A stretch of 64,000 nucleotides of DNA from Saccharopolyspora sp. SCSIO 74807. Lineage in GTDB: Bacteria > Actinomycetota > Actinomycetes > Mycobacteriales > Pseudonocardiaceae. Position 1 is the stretch's first letter; each line of letters starts with the position of its first letter. Location of the stretch: positions 1,552,501-1,616,500 of the forward strand of contig NZ_CP146100.1 in the NCBI RefSeq assembly GCF_037023755.1. Reading direction: 5' to 3'. The position numbers were made by a program, and so were the translations under genes. The notes under the pieces were generated by a model. The model saw only the letters and a program-made list of their open reading frames with translations, had not been told where the DNA came from and did no database searches. Below, one piece after another: positions 49,689-57,473 of the stretch.

Positions 49689-51377
49689 TCACACGGTCGT
49701 GAGGGACATCGTGACACCAACAGGCGGCGGCTCGGGCTCGCCAACAAACCAGAACTTGAGTCGATCGAGCGATGGCCGGACTCCCGAGACACGCGCCTTG
49801 TGCGCCCAAACGCGCTCCACGACCATGCCCAGGAAGGTGCGCTGCTCAGCGAAGGGGTAGTCTGCCCAGGACTGAGCGAACTCTTCCAAGATGTTGATAA
49901 AGCCAACATCCAATGACTGGCCGTCCGGGATCAACGCAAGCTCGGCCTCGTACTGAGTCAGACGCTCGTTGCTCGTGTCGTATCGTCGCCTGAACCGCTT
50001 CTCGCCACGCTCCCCGGTGAACAGACCCTTCAGCTTCTCATCCTCCATACGTTCCAAGAAGGCTTCTTCTTCACCGATGGCGGCTTCGAGTTCGGCTCTG
50101 CGGGCCGCTCGATCAGGATGATGTACGTCGTCCCACCGCTCGGCAATCGCGAGCACCGCCGGGTCGTCGGGTGTACGGGAGGTAAGACGGGAAATCACCG
50201 CGCTGAATACGAGCGATTCCACGGCGGGGCCGTTGATGACCGTCCCCGGGCAACGACCGCCCCTCGCTCGACGGCCACAGCGATATCGAGGGATAATCTT
50301 CCCTTGACGCATCAGCGTGGTGTCATAGGTCATCCGACCGCCGCACTCTGCGCAGTGGAGCAGATCGACAAGGAGCCCCCGCGCAGGACGCGATGTCGTC
50401 GGTGCCGGCTTGCTGCTGCCCACTCCCCGGTTCCAGTAGACCGGAGTGCGTTGCCCGAACTTCGCGCGAAGTCTTGTGTAGTCAGCCAGCGAGATGATCT
50501 CGGAGCCCACCCGGACCTCCTCACCGGTGTCCGTATGGCGATAGATCTCGCCCTTGTGCGGCAAATAGCCGACCATTACGGGCGAGGTCACGAGCTGGCG
50601 CACGACGGTCCAGGACCAGGAGTTCGCGTACTTCATCGGCTTTTCGCGAAGCTTCTGGGCCTTCAGGGGCTCGCCCTTCGACTCCAGTTGCGCGATCCTC
50701 TCCTTACGGCTGGCCCATCGAGGGCAGTCATACCCCTGCTCGTTCAGCCACCGAGCGATTGCGCGTAGAGACCAGGGCGGGTCAGCACGCAGTAGTTTAT
50801 CGACCACCGTCGCGACGACCGCGGCCTCTTCGGGATGTTGCTCCAACTTCCTGGCGGGGGTCACCCGATAGCCGTACGGGCGGTGCCCCATCCACCGGCC
50901 CTCGTTCCGCTCCCACACCCGAAGGTCGCTCACGCGCGTCGCTGTGTTCTTCGATTCCTGGTGCGCTTGGTGAGCGACGATGGTGAGCTGTAGTTCCCAT
51001 CCTGGGTTGTTCGAGTCGATCCCGTCGGCGATGGAGATGAAGCGGCAGCCCATCTCGTAGACCGCCTTGATGATCTCGGAAGCCTGCGGAATCCCTTGCC
51101 GGGTCGCACGGTCGACCTTGTACACGATCAACACGTGCGCACGGCGATCTCGAAGCGAGTTCAGGGCGTTCTCGAACCCAGGCCGCTCGACGTGGGCGAG
51201 GTAACCAGACTTGTCCTCGTCCTTAAAGACGTCCATGACCTGGGCGTTGATCGACTCGGCCTTCTTCCTACCGGCATCCTCCTGCCGGGGAATCGAGGTC
51301 GACGTGTCGGTGAGATCCGAAATCCGCAGGTAAAGCACTGCCAGAAGCGACGATGCGCCCTGTCCGGTGCCTGACAT
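49689..51377 (-). CDS. Large serine integrase
   Basis: The product has 562 residues and starts at ATG 51377 behind GGGGAGGAG. The N-terminal resolvase domain has LAVLYLRISDLTDTSTSIPRQ (nucleophile Ser20), then VYKVDRATRQ. The recombinase domain has RWMGHRPYGYRVTP and SLRAIARWLNEQGYDCPRWASR. A zinc ribbon follows (LLHCAECGGRMTYDTTLMRQ, then RCGRRARGGRCPG), then a coiled coil (EAAIGEEEAFLERMEDEKLKGL). All parts for integration are present. attR lies 59 bases upstream of its start, as usual for such phages. Confidence 0.95.
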   Translation of the reverse strand: MSGTGQGASSLLAVLYLRISDLTDTSTSIPRQEDAGRKKAESINAQVMDVFKDEDKSGYLAHVERPGFENALNSLRDRRAHVLIVYKVDRATRQGIPQASEIIKAVYEMGCRFISIADGIDSNNPGWELQLTIVAHQAHQESKNTATRVSDLRVWERNEGRWMGHRPYGYRVTPARKLEQHPEEAAVVATVVDKLLRADPPWSLRAIARWLNEQGYDCPRWASRKERIAQLESKGEPLKAQKLREKPMKYANSWSWTVVRQLVTSPVMVGYLPHKGEIYRHTDTGEEVRVGSEIISLADYTRLRAKFGQRTPVYWNRGVGSSKPAPTTSRPARGLLVDLLHCAECGGRMTYDTTLMRQGKIIPRYRCGRRARGGRCPGTVINGPAVESLVFSAVISRLTSRTPDDPAVLAIAERWDDVHHPDRAARRAELEAAIGEEEAFLERMEDEKLKGLFTGERGEKRFRRRYDTSNERLTQYEAELALIPDGQSLDVGFINILEEFAQSWADYPFAEQRTFLGMVVERVWAHKARVSGVRPSLDRLKFWFVGEPEPPPVGVTMSLTTV

Positions 51378-51410
51378 TTCGCTCCTCCCCCCCGTGATCA
51401 GCTTAACGGA

Positions 51411-51465
51411 CCACAGGTGTGCATTGGTAGTTCCTGCGTGCACGAGATCGCGCACCACTTCGGCA
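51411..51465. other. attR (right prophage-host junction)
   Basis: The phage arm GGTGTGCATTGGTA (51416-51429) and GTTCCTG precede CGTGCA (51437-51442), after which host sequence resumes with CGAGATCGCGCACC. With the attL half this arm gives a dyad matching at 11 of 14 positions. Confidence 0.88.
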
Positions 51466-51503
51466 TCGACGACGAGACGCTGCACTCGCTGGGCTGGGCC
51501 TGA
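51437..51503 (+). pseudogene. Host zincin metallopeptidase, 3' part
   Basis: Read in the original frame this gives HEIAHHFGIDDETLHSLGWA and a stop at 51501-51503. It is the missing end of the gene at 904-1196 and carries the zinc motif. Without its own start it is not expressed as a peptidase. Confidence 0.9.
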
Positions 51504-51623
51504 TCGCGGGTCTGATCGGAACAGCGGGCGTGCTCGCGGAACCGCTGGCTCTGTCAAGAAGCGGCGTCAGCCGGCGCCGCCATCCGACCAGCTACCCGAA
51601 CCGATCCCTGAACAACTCTTCGA

Positions 51624-52271
51624 TCAGGCCGGGAGATCGTCCCACTGGGTGCAGCGCCAGCCGGTCGGCGAGGAGGAATCGGCTTCGAGCGCGATGAGCC
51701 CGGTGTTCGGCAGGTAAGCCGCGTTGGCGCGTTCGCCGTCGACCTCCGGTGCCAGGCGCCCGGCGACGAGGCGGATCATCGCGCCGTGGCTGACCAGCAC
51801 CACTGAGCCGGTCAGCACGTCCTCCAGCAGTGGCTGCGCCGAGCCGAAGAACCTGGCGAGCGCCTGCTCGCCGGTTTCCCCGCCGGGCATCGGCACGTCC
51901 GGGGAACCCAGGTGCCAGCCCGCGTAGACCTCGTCGAACCGCTGCCGGGACGCGGCGTCGGCGTTGCCTTCCAGCTCACCCACGTGGATCTCGTGGGTGC
52001 CGTCGGCGACCTCCACGTCCAGCCCGTGCCGGTCGGCCAGCGGGCGGGCGGTCTGCTGCGCGCGCAACGCGCGGCTCGCGTGGATGGACAGGACCTTCTC
52101 GTCGGCCAGCCGCCCGGCCAGCGCCTCCGCCTGCTGCGAGCCCTCGTCGGTGAGCCCGGGACCGGGCGGCAGCGTGTCCAGCGCGCCCCGCACGTTCGAC
52201 GGGGTCTGGCCGTGCCGCACCAGCAGCAGCCGCAGCCCGTCGGCGCGGGCGCGCAGCGCGAACTCGGTCAT
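51624..52271 (-). CDS. Histidine phosphatase (phosphoglycerate mutase-like)
   Basis: The product has 215 residues with LRLLLVRHGQTPSN (catalytic RHG), IHASRALRAQQTARPLA, VGELEGNADA and VVLVSHGAMIRLVAG (second His). It is a host enzyme of the broad-specificity phosphatase family (Rv3837c position). Its ATG overlaps the pheA stop (ATGA). Substrate not predictable. Confidence 0.88.
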   Translation of the reverse strand: MTEFALRARADGLRLLLVRHGQTPSNVRGALDTLPPGPGLTDEGSQQAEALAGRLADEKVLSIHASRALRAQQTARPLADRHGLDVEVADGTHEIHVGELEGNADAASRQRFDEVYAGWHLGSPDVPMPGGETGEQALARFFGSAQPLLEDVLTGSVVLVSHGAMIRLVAGRLAPEVDGERANAAYLPNTGLIALEADSSSPTGWRCTQWDDLPA

Positions 52272-53191
52272 GGGGAACCTCCTGCCCGGATGCGTTCCAG
52301 CCAGCGGGCCGATGCCTGGAACGCCTGCTCCGAGGCGGACGGCCGCACGCTGGCCGGGGAATGGTCGGCCTTCGGGTAGGAGCCGAGGAACCGCACCTCG
52401 CTGCATCGCCTGCGCAGGCCGGTGAGCGCGTCCCCGACCCGGGCGTCGGCGACGTGGCCGTCGAAGTCCAGGAAGAACCGGTACTCGCCGAGCCGGTCCT
52501 TGGTGGGCCGCGACTCGATGCGGGACAGGTTGATGCCGCGCAGCGACAGCTCCATCAGCAGCTCGGTCAGCGACCCGACCTCGTCGCCGATGACCGCGGC
52601 GATCGACGTGCGGTCCGCGCCGGTCGGTTCGGGCAGCGCGCCCGGCCTGCGCAGCAGCAGGAACCGGGTGAGCGCGTCGGGGACGTCGGCCACCCCGGTC
52701 GCGAGCCGTTCCAGCCCGCTGAACTGCTCGATCGCCAGCGGCGATGAGATCGCCGCATCGACTTCGCCCGCGGCGACCGACCGGGCGGCCGCCGCGGTGG
52801 AACCCGCGGCCCGGACCTCGGCCTGCGGCAACCTGTCCGCCAGCCACTCGCGGACCTGCGCGATGGCGTGCGGGTGGCTGGCGACCGTGCCGACCTGGTC
52901 GGCGGTGGCGCCCGCGCGCACCAGCACGTCGAACCGCACCGGGATCATCGCCTCGCCGACGGCGATCAGGGGTTCGCCGCTGACCAGCGCGTCCATCGTC
53001 GCGGGCACGGCGCCTTCCACCGAGTTCTCCACCGGCACCCCGGCGGCCAGCACGTCCCCGGAGCGCAGCGCGCTCAACGCCTGCGGCACCGTCTCGAACG
53101 GCACCGGTTCGGCGTCGAAGTCGGCGGTGAGGACCCGGGTCGCCTGCTCGGTGAAGGTTCCCGGCGGTCCCAGGTAGGCGATTTGCGGCAC
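52268..53191 (-). CDS. pheA: Prephenate dehydratase
   Basis: The product has 307 residues and starts at GTG 53191 (PQIAYLGPPGTFTEQA). It has VPVENSVEGAVPATMDAL, then NLSRIESRPTKDRLGEYRFFLDFDGH (ACT regulatory domain with the ESRP motif). It converts prephenate to phenylpyruvate in phenylalanine synthesis, feedback-regulated through ACT. It is coupled to the phosphatase downstream. Confidence 0.93.
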   Translation of the reverse strand: MPQIAYLGPPGTFTEQATRVLTADFDAEPVPFETVPQALSALRSGDVLAAGVPVENSVEGAVPATMDALVSGEPLIAVGEAMIPVRFDVLVRAGATADQVGTVASHPHAIAQVREWLADRLPQAEVRAAGSTAAAARSVAAGEVDAAISSPLAIEQFSGLERLATGVADVPDALTRFLLLRRPGALPEPTGADRTSIAAVIGDEVGSLTELLMELSLRGINLSRIESRPTKDRLGEYRFFLDFDGHVADARVGDALTGLRRRCSEVRFLGSYPKADHSPASVRPSASEQAFQASARWLERIRAGGSP

Positions 53192-53311
53192 GGCGACCAG
53201 CCTACGGGGCGCCCGATTCCTACCACCTCGCCCCGGTTCGGTGAGGGTTGATCTACGAATGTGTGACGCACCCAATTACATGCAGTGGCCCTTTCCTGCG
53301 ATGCTGTGGGC

Positions 53312-53911
53312 GTGACCGCGGATTCGGAGCGCTCAACGGACCGAGCGGAACCGGAGCTGCGGCTCGTCCTCAGCGCGCTGGACGAGCCGCTGGCCGCAGC
53401 TTGGCGCGGCATCGCCGGCGACCGCACCGGGCTCGACGTGCACCAGGGTTCGGTGCTGGACCTTCGGGTGGACGCCGTGGTGAGCCCGGCGAACTCCTAC
53501 GGCTGGATGCGCGGCGGCGTGGACGCGATGTACGCGCGCGTTTTTCCCGAGGTCGAGCAGAACGTGCGCAGCGCCGTGCTCGCTTACCACGGCGGGGAAC
53601 TGCCGGTCGGTGAGGCGCTGCTGGTGCCCACCGGCGCACCCGGCCCGGCGTGGCTGGTCAGCGCGCCGACCATGCGCGAGCCCGGCGAGCAGCTGCCCGC
53701 CGACACCGTGCACCCGTACCTCGCGGCGCGTGCGGTGCTGCAGCTGTGGTCGCGCGGGGTGCTGGAGAACGGGATGCCGGTCCGCGACGTCGTGCGCAGC
53801 ATCGCGCTGCCCGGGCTCGGGACCGGTGTCGGCGGGGTGACCCCCGAGCTGTGCGCGCACCAGGTCGGTGCGGCGTGGGACGAGATCTTCGCCCGCGCCG
53901 ACCACGTCTGA
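53312..53911 (+). CDS. Macro domain protein
   Basis: The product has 199 residues and starts at GTG 53312. It has LDLRVDAVVSPANSYGWMRGGVDAMYARVFP (ADP-ribose-binding loop), VGEALLVPTGAPGPAWLVSAPTMREPG and SIALPGLGTGVGGV. Macro domains bind or hydrolyse ADP-ribose derivatives. It is divergent from pheA. Confidence 0.75.
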   Translation: MTADSERSTDRAEPELRLVLSALDEPLAAAWRGIAGDRTGLDVHQGSVLDLRVDAVVSPANSYGWMRGGVDAMYARVFPEVEQNVRSAVLAYHGGELPVGEALLVPTGAPGPAWLVSAPTMREPGEQLPADTVHPYLAARAVLQLWSRGVLENGMPVRDVVRSIALPGLGTGVGGVTPELCAHQVGAAWDEIFARADHV

Positions 53912-54030
53912 GCCGGGCGCTGCACGACGACGTCGCGGTGGACCCCGCGATCACATCGCCGGGCGAACGGTGCTCCGCTGAACGTCCGGCGCCGCCCGCC
54001 GTGCGGCACGGCGGGCGGCCGCCCGATCGC

Positions 54031-54543
54031 TCACTCCCCGGTTTCCCGGGCCTGCTCAGCTTCCCGGGACTCTTCAGCCGAGCGGTCGCGGATCGCCACC
54101 TTGGTCGGGCTCGGCGCCTGCGGCACCGCCTCGCGCACCCGGACCTGCAGCACACCGCGGTCGTAGTCGGCCTCGACCCGCTCACCGGTCACGCCATCCG
54201 GCAGGTTGAACCGGCGCTGGAACGAGCCGCTGCGGATCTCCCGCACCAGCACGCCCGAGTCGTCCTGCCCGGACGTCTCGGTCTGCTCGGACGTCTCGGC
54301 CCGCCGGCCGCTGATCGTCAGCACCCCGCCGGAGACCTCCACGTCGACGTCCTGGTCCACGTCCACGCCCGGCAGCTCCAGCCGGATCAGCACGTCCGAG
54401 CCGTCGCGCACCACGTCGGCCGCGGGGACGAACGGCTGCGCAGCACGACCGCCGAAGGAACGGCGCACCAGCGCGTCGAAGTCGCGGTCGAACCGGCGGT
54501 TCAGGCCGGTGAACGGATCCCATCCTCGAACGGCAAGAGCCAT
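54031..54543 (-). CDS. Hsp20/alpha-crystallin small heat-shock protein
   Basis: The product has 170 residues. It starts MALAVRGWDPFTGLNRRFDRDFDALVRRSF; the alpha-crystallin domain has FVPAADVVRDGSDVLIRLELPGVD and GVLTISGRRAE, and ends with GVLQVRVREAVPQ. It acts as an ATP-independent holdase chaperone. A HAIR-like inverted repeat lies upstream (54602-54620). Confidence 0.9.
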   Translation of the reverse strand: MALAVRGWDPFTGLNRRFDRDFDALVRRSFGGRAAQPFVPAADVVRDGSDVLIRLELPGVDVDQDVDVEVSGGVLTISGRRAETSEQTETSGQDDSGVLVREIRSGSFQRRFNLPDGVTGERVEADYDRGVLQVRVREAVPQAPSPTKVAIRDRSAEESREAEQARETGE

Positions 54544-54601
54544 CGCTGCATCACTCCACTAGTGCACTTGGCGCCGGTTCCCATCTGCCGACGCCGCTTA
54601 C

Positions 54602-54620
54602 ATGAGTGCAAACGACTCAA
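54602..54620. promoter_or_regulatory. HAIR-like element upstream of hsp20
   Basis: ATGAGT-N7-ACTCAA (with flanking C on each side) matches the HspR operator consensus CTTGAGT-N7-ACTCAAG at 12 of 14 positions. It is 59 bases before the hsp20 start. HspR control is inferred from similarity only. Confidence 0.5.
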
Positions 54621-54728
54621 CTTTGCGGATTGTTCCCGAAGTAGGGATCAACTTCTGCGCCTTGATGCGAGCGTGTCGAGGCCGGGGTGAGTACCGTCGG
54701 GATCCGCGGCAACACCGAGGAGGTCCAC

Positions 54729-55241
54729 ATGCTCATCCGCCGCTTGGCCCGTCCCCTGCTCGCCGCCGTGTTCATCTACGGCGGGATCGGCGCCCTCCGC
54801 GACGCCGAAGGTCACGCGAAGGCCGCCCGTCCGCTGGTGGACAAGACGGTGGGCAACGTCCAGGACTCGCTGCCGGACCAGGTGCCGACCGACGCAGAGA
54901 CGCTGGTGCGGCTGGACGGCGCGGTCAAGATCGGCGCCGGGACGCTGCTGGCGCTGGGCAAGGCACCCCGGCTGGCGGCGCTGCTGCTGGCGGGCAGCGT
55001 CGTGCCGACCACGCTGGTCGGGCACGCCTTCTGGGAGATCGACGATCCGCAGGAGCGCAGTGCGCAGCAGACCCAGTTCCTGAAGAACCTCGGCCTGCTC
55101 GGCGGCCTGCTGATCGCGGCGGTGGACACCGAGGGCAAACCGTCGGTTACCTACCGCGCCAGGCACGGCGCGCACGTCGTGGCCGAGCAGACCCAGCAAG
55201 GCGTCAAGGTCGCCAAGAAGACCGCCCGCAAGCGGCGCTGA
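54729..55241 (+). CDS. DoxX-family membrane protein
   Basis: The product has 170 residues and starts at ATG 54729 behind GAGGAGG. It has RPLLAAVFIYGGIGALRD, AVKIGAGTLLALGKAPRLAALLLAGSVVPTTLVGHAFWEIDD and NLGLLGGLLIAAVD, the DoxX-like multi-pass pattern, then a basic tail (KVAKKTARKRR). A redox-related membrane role is known for some relatives. Confidence 0.82.
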   Translation: MLIRRLARPLLAAVFIYGGIGALRDAEGHAKAARPLVDKTVGNVQDSLPDQVPTDAETLVRLDGAVKIGAGTLLALGKAPRLAALLLAGSVVPTTLVGHAFWEIDDPQERSAQQTQFLKNLGLLGGLLIAAVDTEGKPSVTYRARHGAHVVAEQTQQGVKVAKKTARKRR

Positions 55242-55349
55242 CGCGAACCGCCCGAGGAGCGGACCGCCCACCCGGCGGTCCGCTTTTTCACGTCCTGATC
55301 AGGGCACCCTTACCGAAGGTGATCGGGCACGCGGTCGTAGCGTGAGGGC

Positions 55350-55985
55350 GTGCCGGTGCGCGTGCTGCTCGTGGACGATCACGAGGTGGTCCGTCGCGGC
55401 CTGCGCGACCTGCTCAGCACCGAAGCGGACGTGGACGTCGTCGCCGAAGCCGGCGGCGTCGACGAGGCGGTGGTGCGCACGCGGGCCGCGGAGCCGGACG
55501 TGGCGGTGGTGGACATGCGGCTGCCGGACGGGGACGGGCTGGACCTGTGCCGCCGGCTGCGGGACCTGCCGGTGCCGCCGCGCTGCCTGGTGCTCACCGC
55601 GTTCGACGACGAGCAGGCGCTGGTGGGCGCGATCAACGCCGGCGCGTCCGGCTACCTGCTCAAGCAGGTGCGCGGGCAGGACCTGGTCAACGCGGTGCGC
55701 GAAGTCGCCGCGGGCCGCTCGCTGCTGGACCCGGTGACGACCGCGCGGGTGCTGGAGCGGATGCGCCGCGGCGGCGACCGCCCGGCCGACGAGCTGGAGG
55801 CGCTGACCGAGCAGGAACGCCGGGTGCTGGACCTGATCGGCGAAGGGCTGACGAACCGGCAGATCGCCGAGCGGCTGTTCCTGGCGGAGAAGACGGTGAA
55901 GAACTACGTCACGGCGGTGCTGGCCAAGCTCGGCATGGAACGCCGCACCCAGGCCGCCGCCTGGGTCGCCCGCAGGCAGGGCTGA
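55350..55985 (+). CDS. DevR/NarL-type response regulator
   Basis: The product has 211 residues and starts at GTG 55350. The receiver has VLLVDDHEVVRRGLRDLL, Asp55 in VAVVDMRLPDGDG, and AGASGYLLKQV. The LuxR helix-turn-helix is EQERRVLDLIGEGLTNRQIAERLFLAEKTVKNYVTAVLAKLGMERRTQAAAW. It faces the sensor kinase gene convergently. Close similarity to DevR/DosR suggests control of hypoxia or redox genes, fitting the adjacent cyd cluster. Confidence 0.88.
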   Translation: MPVRVLLVDDHEVVRRGLRDLLSTEADVDVVAEAGGVDEAVVRTRAAEPDVAVVDMRLPDGDGLDLCRRLRDLPVPPRCLVLTAFDDEQALVGAINAGASGYLLKQVRGQDLVNAVREVAAGRSLLDPVTTARVLERMRRGGDRPADELEALTEQERRVLDLIGEGLTNRQIAERLFLAEKTVKNYVTAVLAKLGMERRTQAAAWVARRQG

Positions 55986-56142
55986 GCGGCACGGGCTGAG
56001 CCGCACGAGGCTCCGATGCTCTTTCAGGCCGGGCAGCCGCACGCGCACAGCCAGCTAGTTCTGTTCAGAAAGCGACGAAGCCGCTTGCGGTGCCCGAGGA
56101 CTCAGCCCGACCACCTACGCAAACCACGTGCTAAACAACTCT

Positions 56143-57282
56143 CTAGGTCAACGGAACTTCCCAGGTGACCGTGGTGCCGCTGTCCGGCGAGGAATTCACG
56201 GTGCACCGCCCGCCCGCGGCCGCGGCGCGTTCCTCCAGGTGCCGCAGCCCGCGTTTGCTGACGTCCCGTGGAATCCCGCACCCGTCGTCCACGACCTGCA
56301 GGCGCATCGACTCCGGAGCGCGCCGCACCCGCACCAGCACGGTGCGGGCGCCCGAGTGCCGCACCACGTTGGACAGCGCTTCGCGCAGCGCGGCCCGCGC
56401 GTGATCGGCGATCGCGACGGGCACGCCGGTGAGATCCCCGTCGATGTCCAGCTTCGGCGGCCTGCCGAGCAGTTCCCCCGCGGTGTGCACCTCGGAGCGG
56501 ATCGAGTCGGCCAGGTCCGGGGCCTCCTCGGCGGTCTCCGGGTCGGACGAGCGCAGCGCCCGCACCGTCGCGCGGACTTCGGCGATGGTCTGGTCGAGCT
56601 GGTCCATGGTCTCGGTGAGCCGTTCGGAGTCCTCGGCCGCCAGCCGCCCGGCGAGCTTGCGATCCAGCACTTCCAGCTGCACGCCCGCGCCGTAGAGCCG
56701 CTGCACGATCACGTCGTGCAGGTCCCGCGCGATGCGTTCCCGCTCCTGGTAGACGGCGATGCGCTGGCGCGCGGTGGAGCCTTCGGCCAGCACCAGGGCG
56801 AGACCGGCTTGCGCGGCGAACCCGGTCAGCACCTCCACCGCCACCCGGTTGAACGTCGGCGAACCGCGCTTGCGGTACACCGCGATCGCGCCGAGCTTGC
56901 GCTCCCGGGTGCCGAACGGGGCCACCGCGAACGGCCCGTAAGCCCGCAGCGCGGGCGGCACGTAAGGCGCGGTGATCGGGTCGTCGATCAGGTCGTCGAC
57001 GACCACCGGCACGCCGCTGCGCGCGGCCCGCGCCGCGGCCGACCGGGCGGAGAGCACCGCGCCCACCGGGTCGCTGGACGCGGTGGAGGCGCCGTGCGCG
57101 GCTTCGACGGTGAGGCGGCCGTCGTCGGCGTGCACCATGACCAGGCCGAGGTCGCTTTCGGCCAGCGCGGCGGCGCGGCGCACCACCATCGGCAGCACCG
57201 CGTCGGGCTCCTCGGAGGACAGCGCGGCCTTGGTGATCTCGGTGGACGCCGCGAGCATTCGCTGGGCGAGCGTGGAATCCAT
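56143..57282 (-). CDS. GAF-domain sensor histidine kinase (DevS-like)
   Basis: The product has 379 residues and starts at ATG 57282. It has one GAF domain (about 20-160), HisKA_3 with ERERIARDLHDVIVQRLYGAGVQLE (phospho-His), and HATPase with ALREALSNVVRHSGA, LQVVDDGCGIPRD and GLRHLEERAAAAGG. It has one GAF domain rather than the two of M. tuberculosis DevS. It is the likely partner of the regulator at 55350. Confidence 0.88.
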   Translation of the reverse strand: MDSTLAQRMLAASTEITKAALSSEEPDAVLPMVVRRAAALAESDLGLVMVHADDGRLTVEAAHGASTASSDPVGAVLSARSAAARAARSGVPVVVDDLIDDPITAPYVPPALRAYGPFAVAPFGTRERKLGAIAVYRKRGSPTFNRVAVEVLTGFAAQAGLALVLAEGSTARQRIAVYQERERIARDLHDVIVQRLYGAGVQLEVLDRKLAGRLAAEDSERLTETMDQLDQTIAEVRATVRALRSSDPETAEEAPDLADSIRSEVHTAGELLGRPPKLDIDGDLTGVPVAIADHARAALREALSNVVRHSGARTVLVRVRRAPESMRLQVVDDGCGIPRDVSKRGLRHLEERAAAAGGRCTVNSSPDSGTTVTWEVPLT

Positions 57283-57348
57283 GACGATCCCGAGGCTAGT
57301 CCTCGCCCGGCGGCGCCCACCGGCCGAACCCGCACCCGGAGCCTCCGA

Positions 57349-57458
57349 GTGAACGGACCGTTCGTCCCAATAGATCGGGCAGACAGGCCGTTCACTCGAA
57401 ATCGTGCTGGAGCGAACGGACTTTTCGACCGGCCTACCGGGACGAACCGGCCGTTCAC
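57349..57458. repeat. GAACGG/CCGTTC intergenic repeats
   Basis: Six copies occur in both orientations: GTGAACGG at 57349, CCGTTC at 57358, CCGTTCAC at 57388, GAACGG at 57414, and CCGTTCAC at 57451, with GGTTCAC just after. The pairs can form hairpins between the kinase start and the cydDC stop. Confidence 0.6.
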
Positions 57459-57473
57459 CCGGGCCGGGTCGGT

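Larger units (their letters stand above)
1191..51442. mobile_element. Integrated siphovirus-type prophage (serine integrase)
   Basis: The element is about 50.2 kb, bounded by CGTGCA direct repeats, with a large serine integrase abutting the right end. It carries terminase, portal, MuF-like, scaffold, capsid, head-tail, tail chaperone, tape measure and minor tail genes, an endolysin, DNA polymerase, primase-helicase and a Gp3-like directionality factor. The core structural and replication genes are all on the minus strand. Cargo genes interrupt this order in several places, and an IS481-family copy breaks a minor tail gene. It inserts within a host metallopeptidase gene and brings a full copy of that gene. 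Confidence 0.93.
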
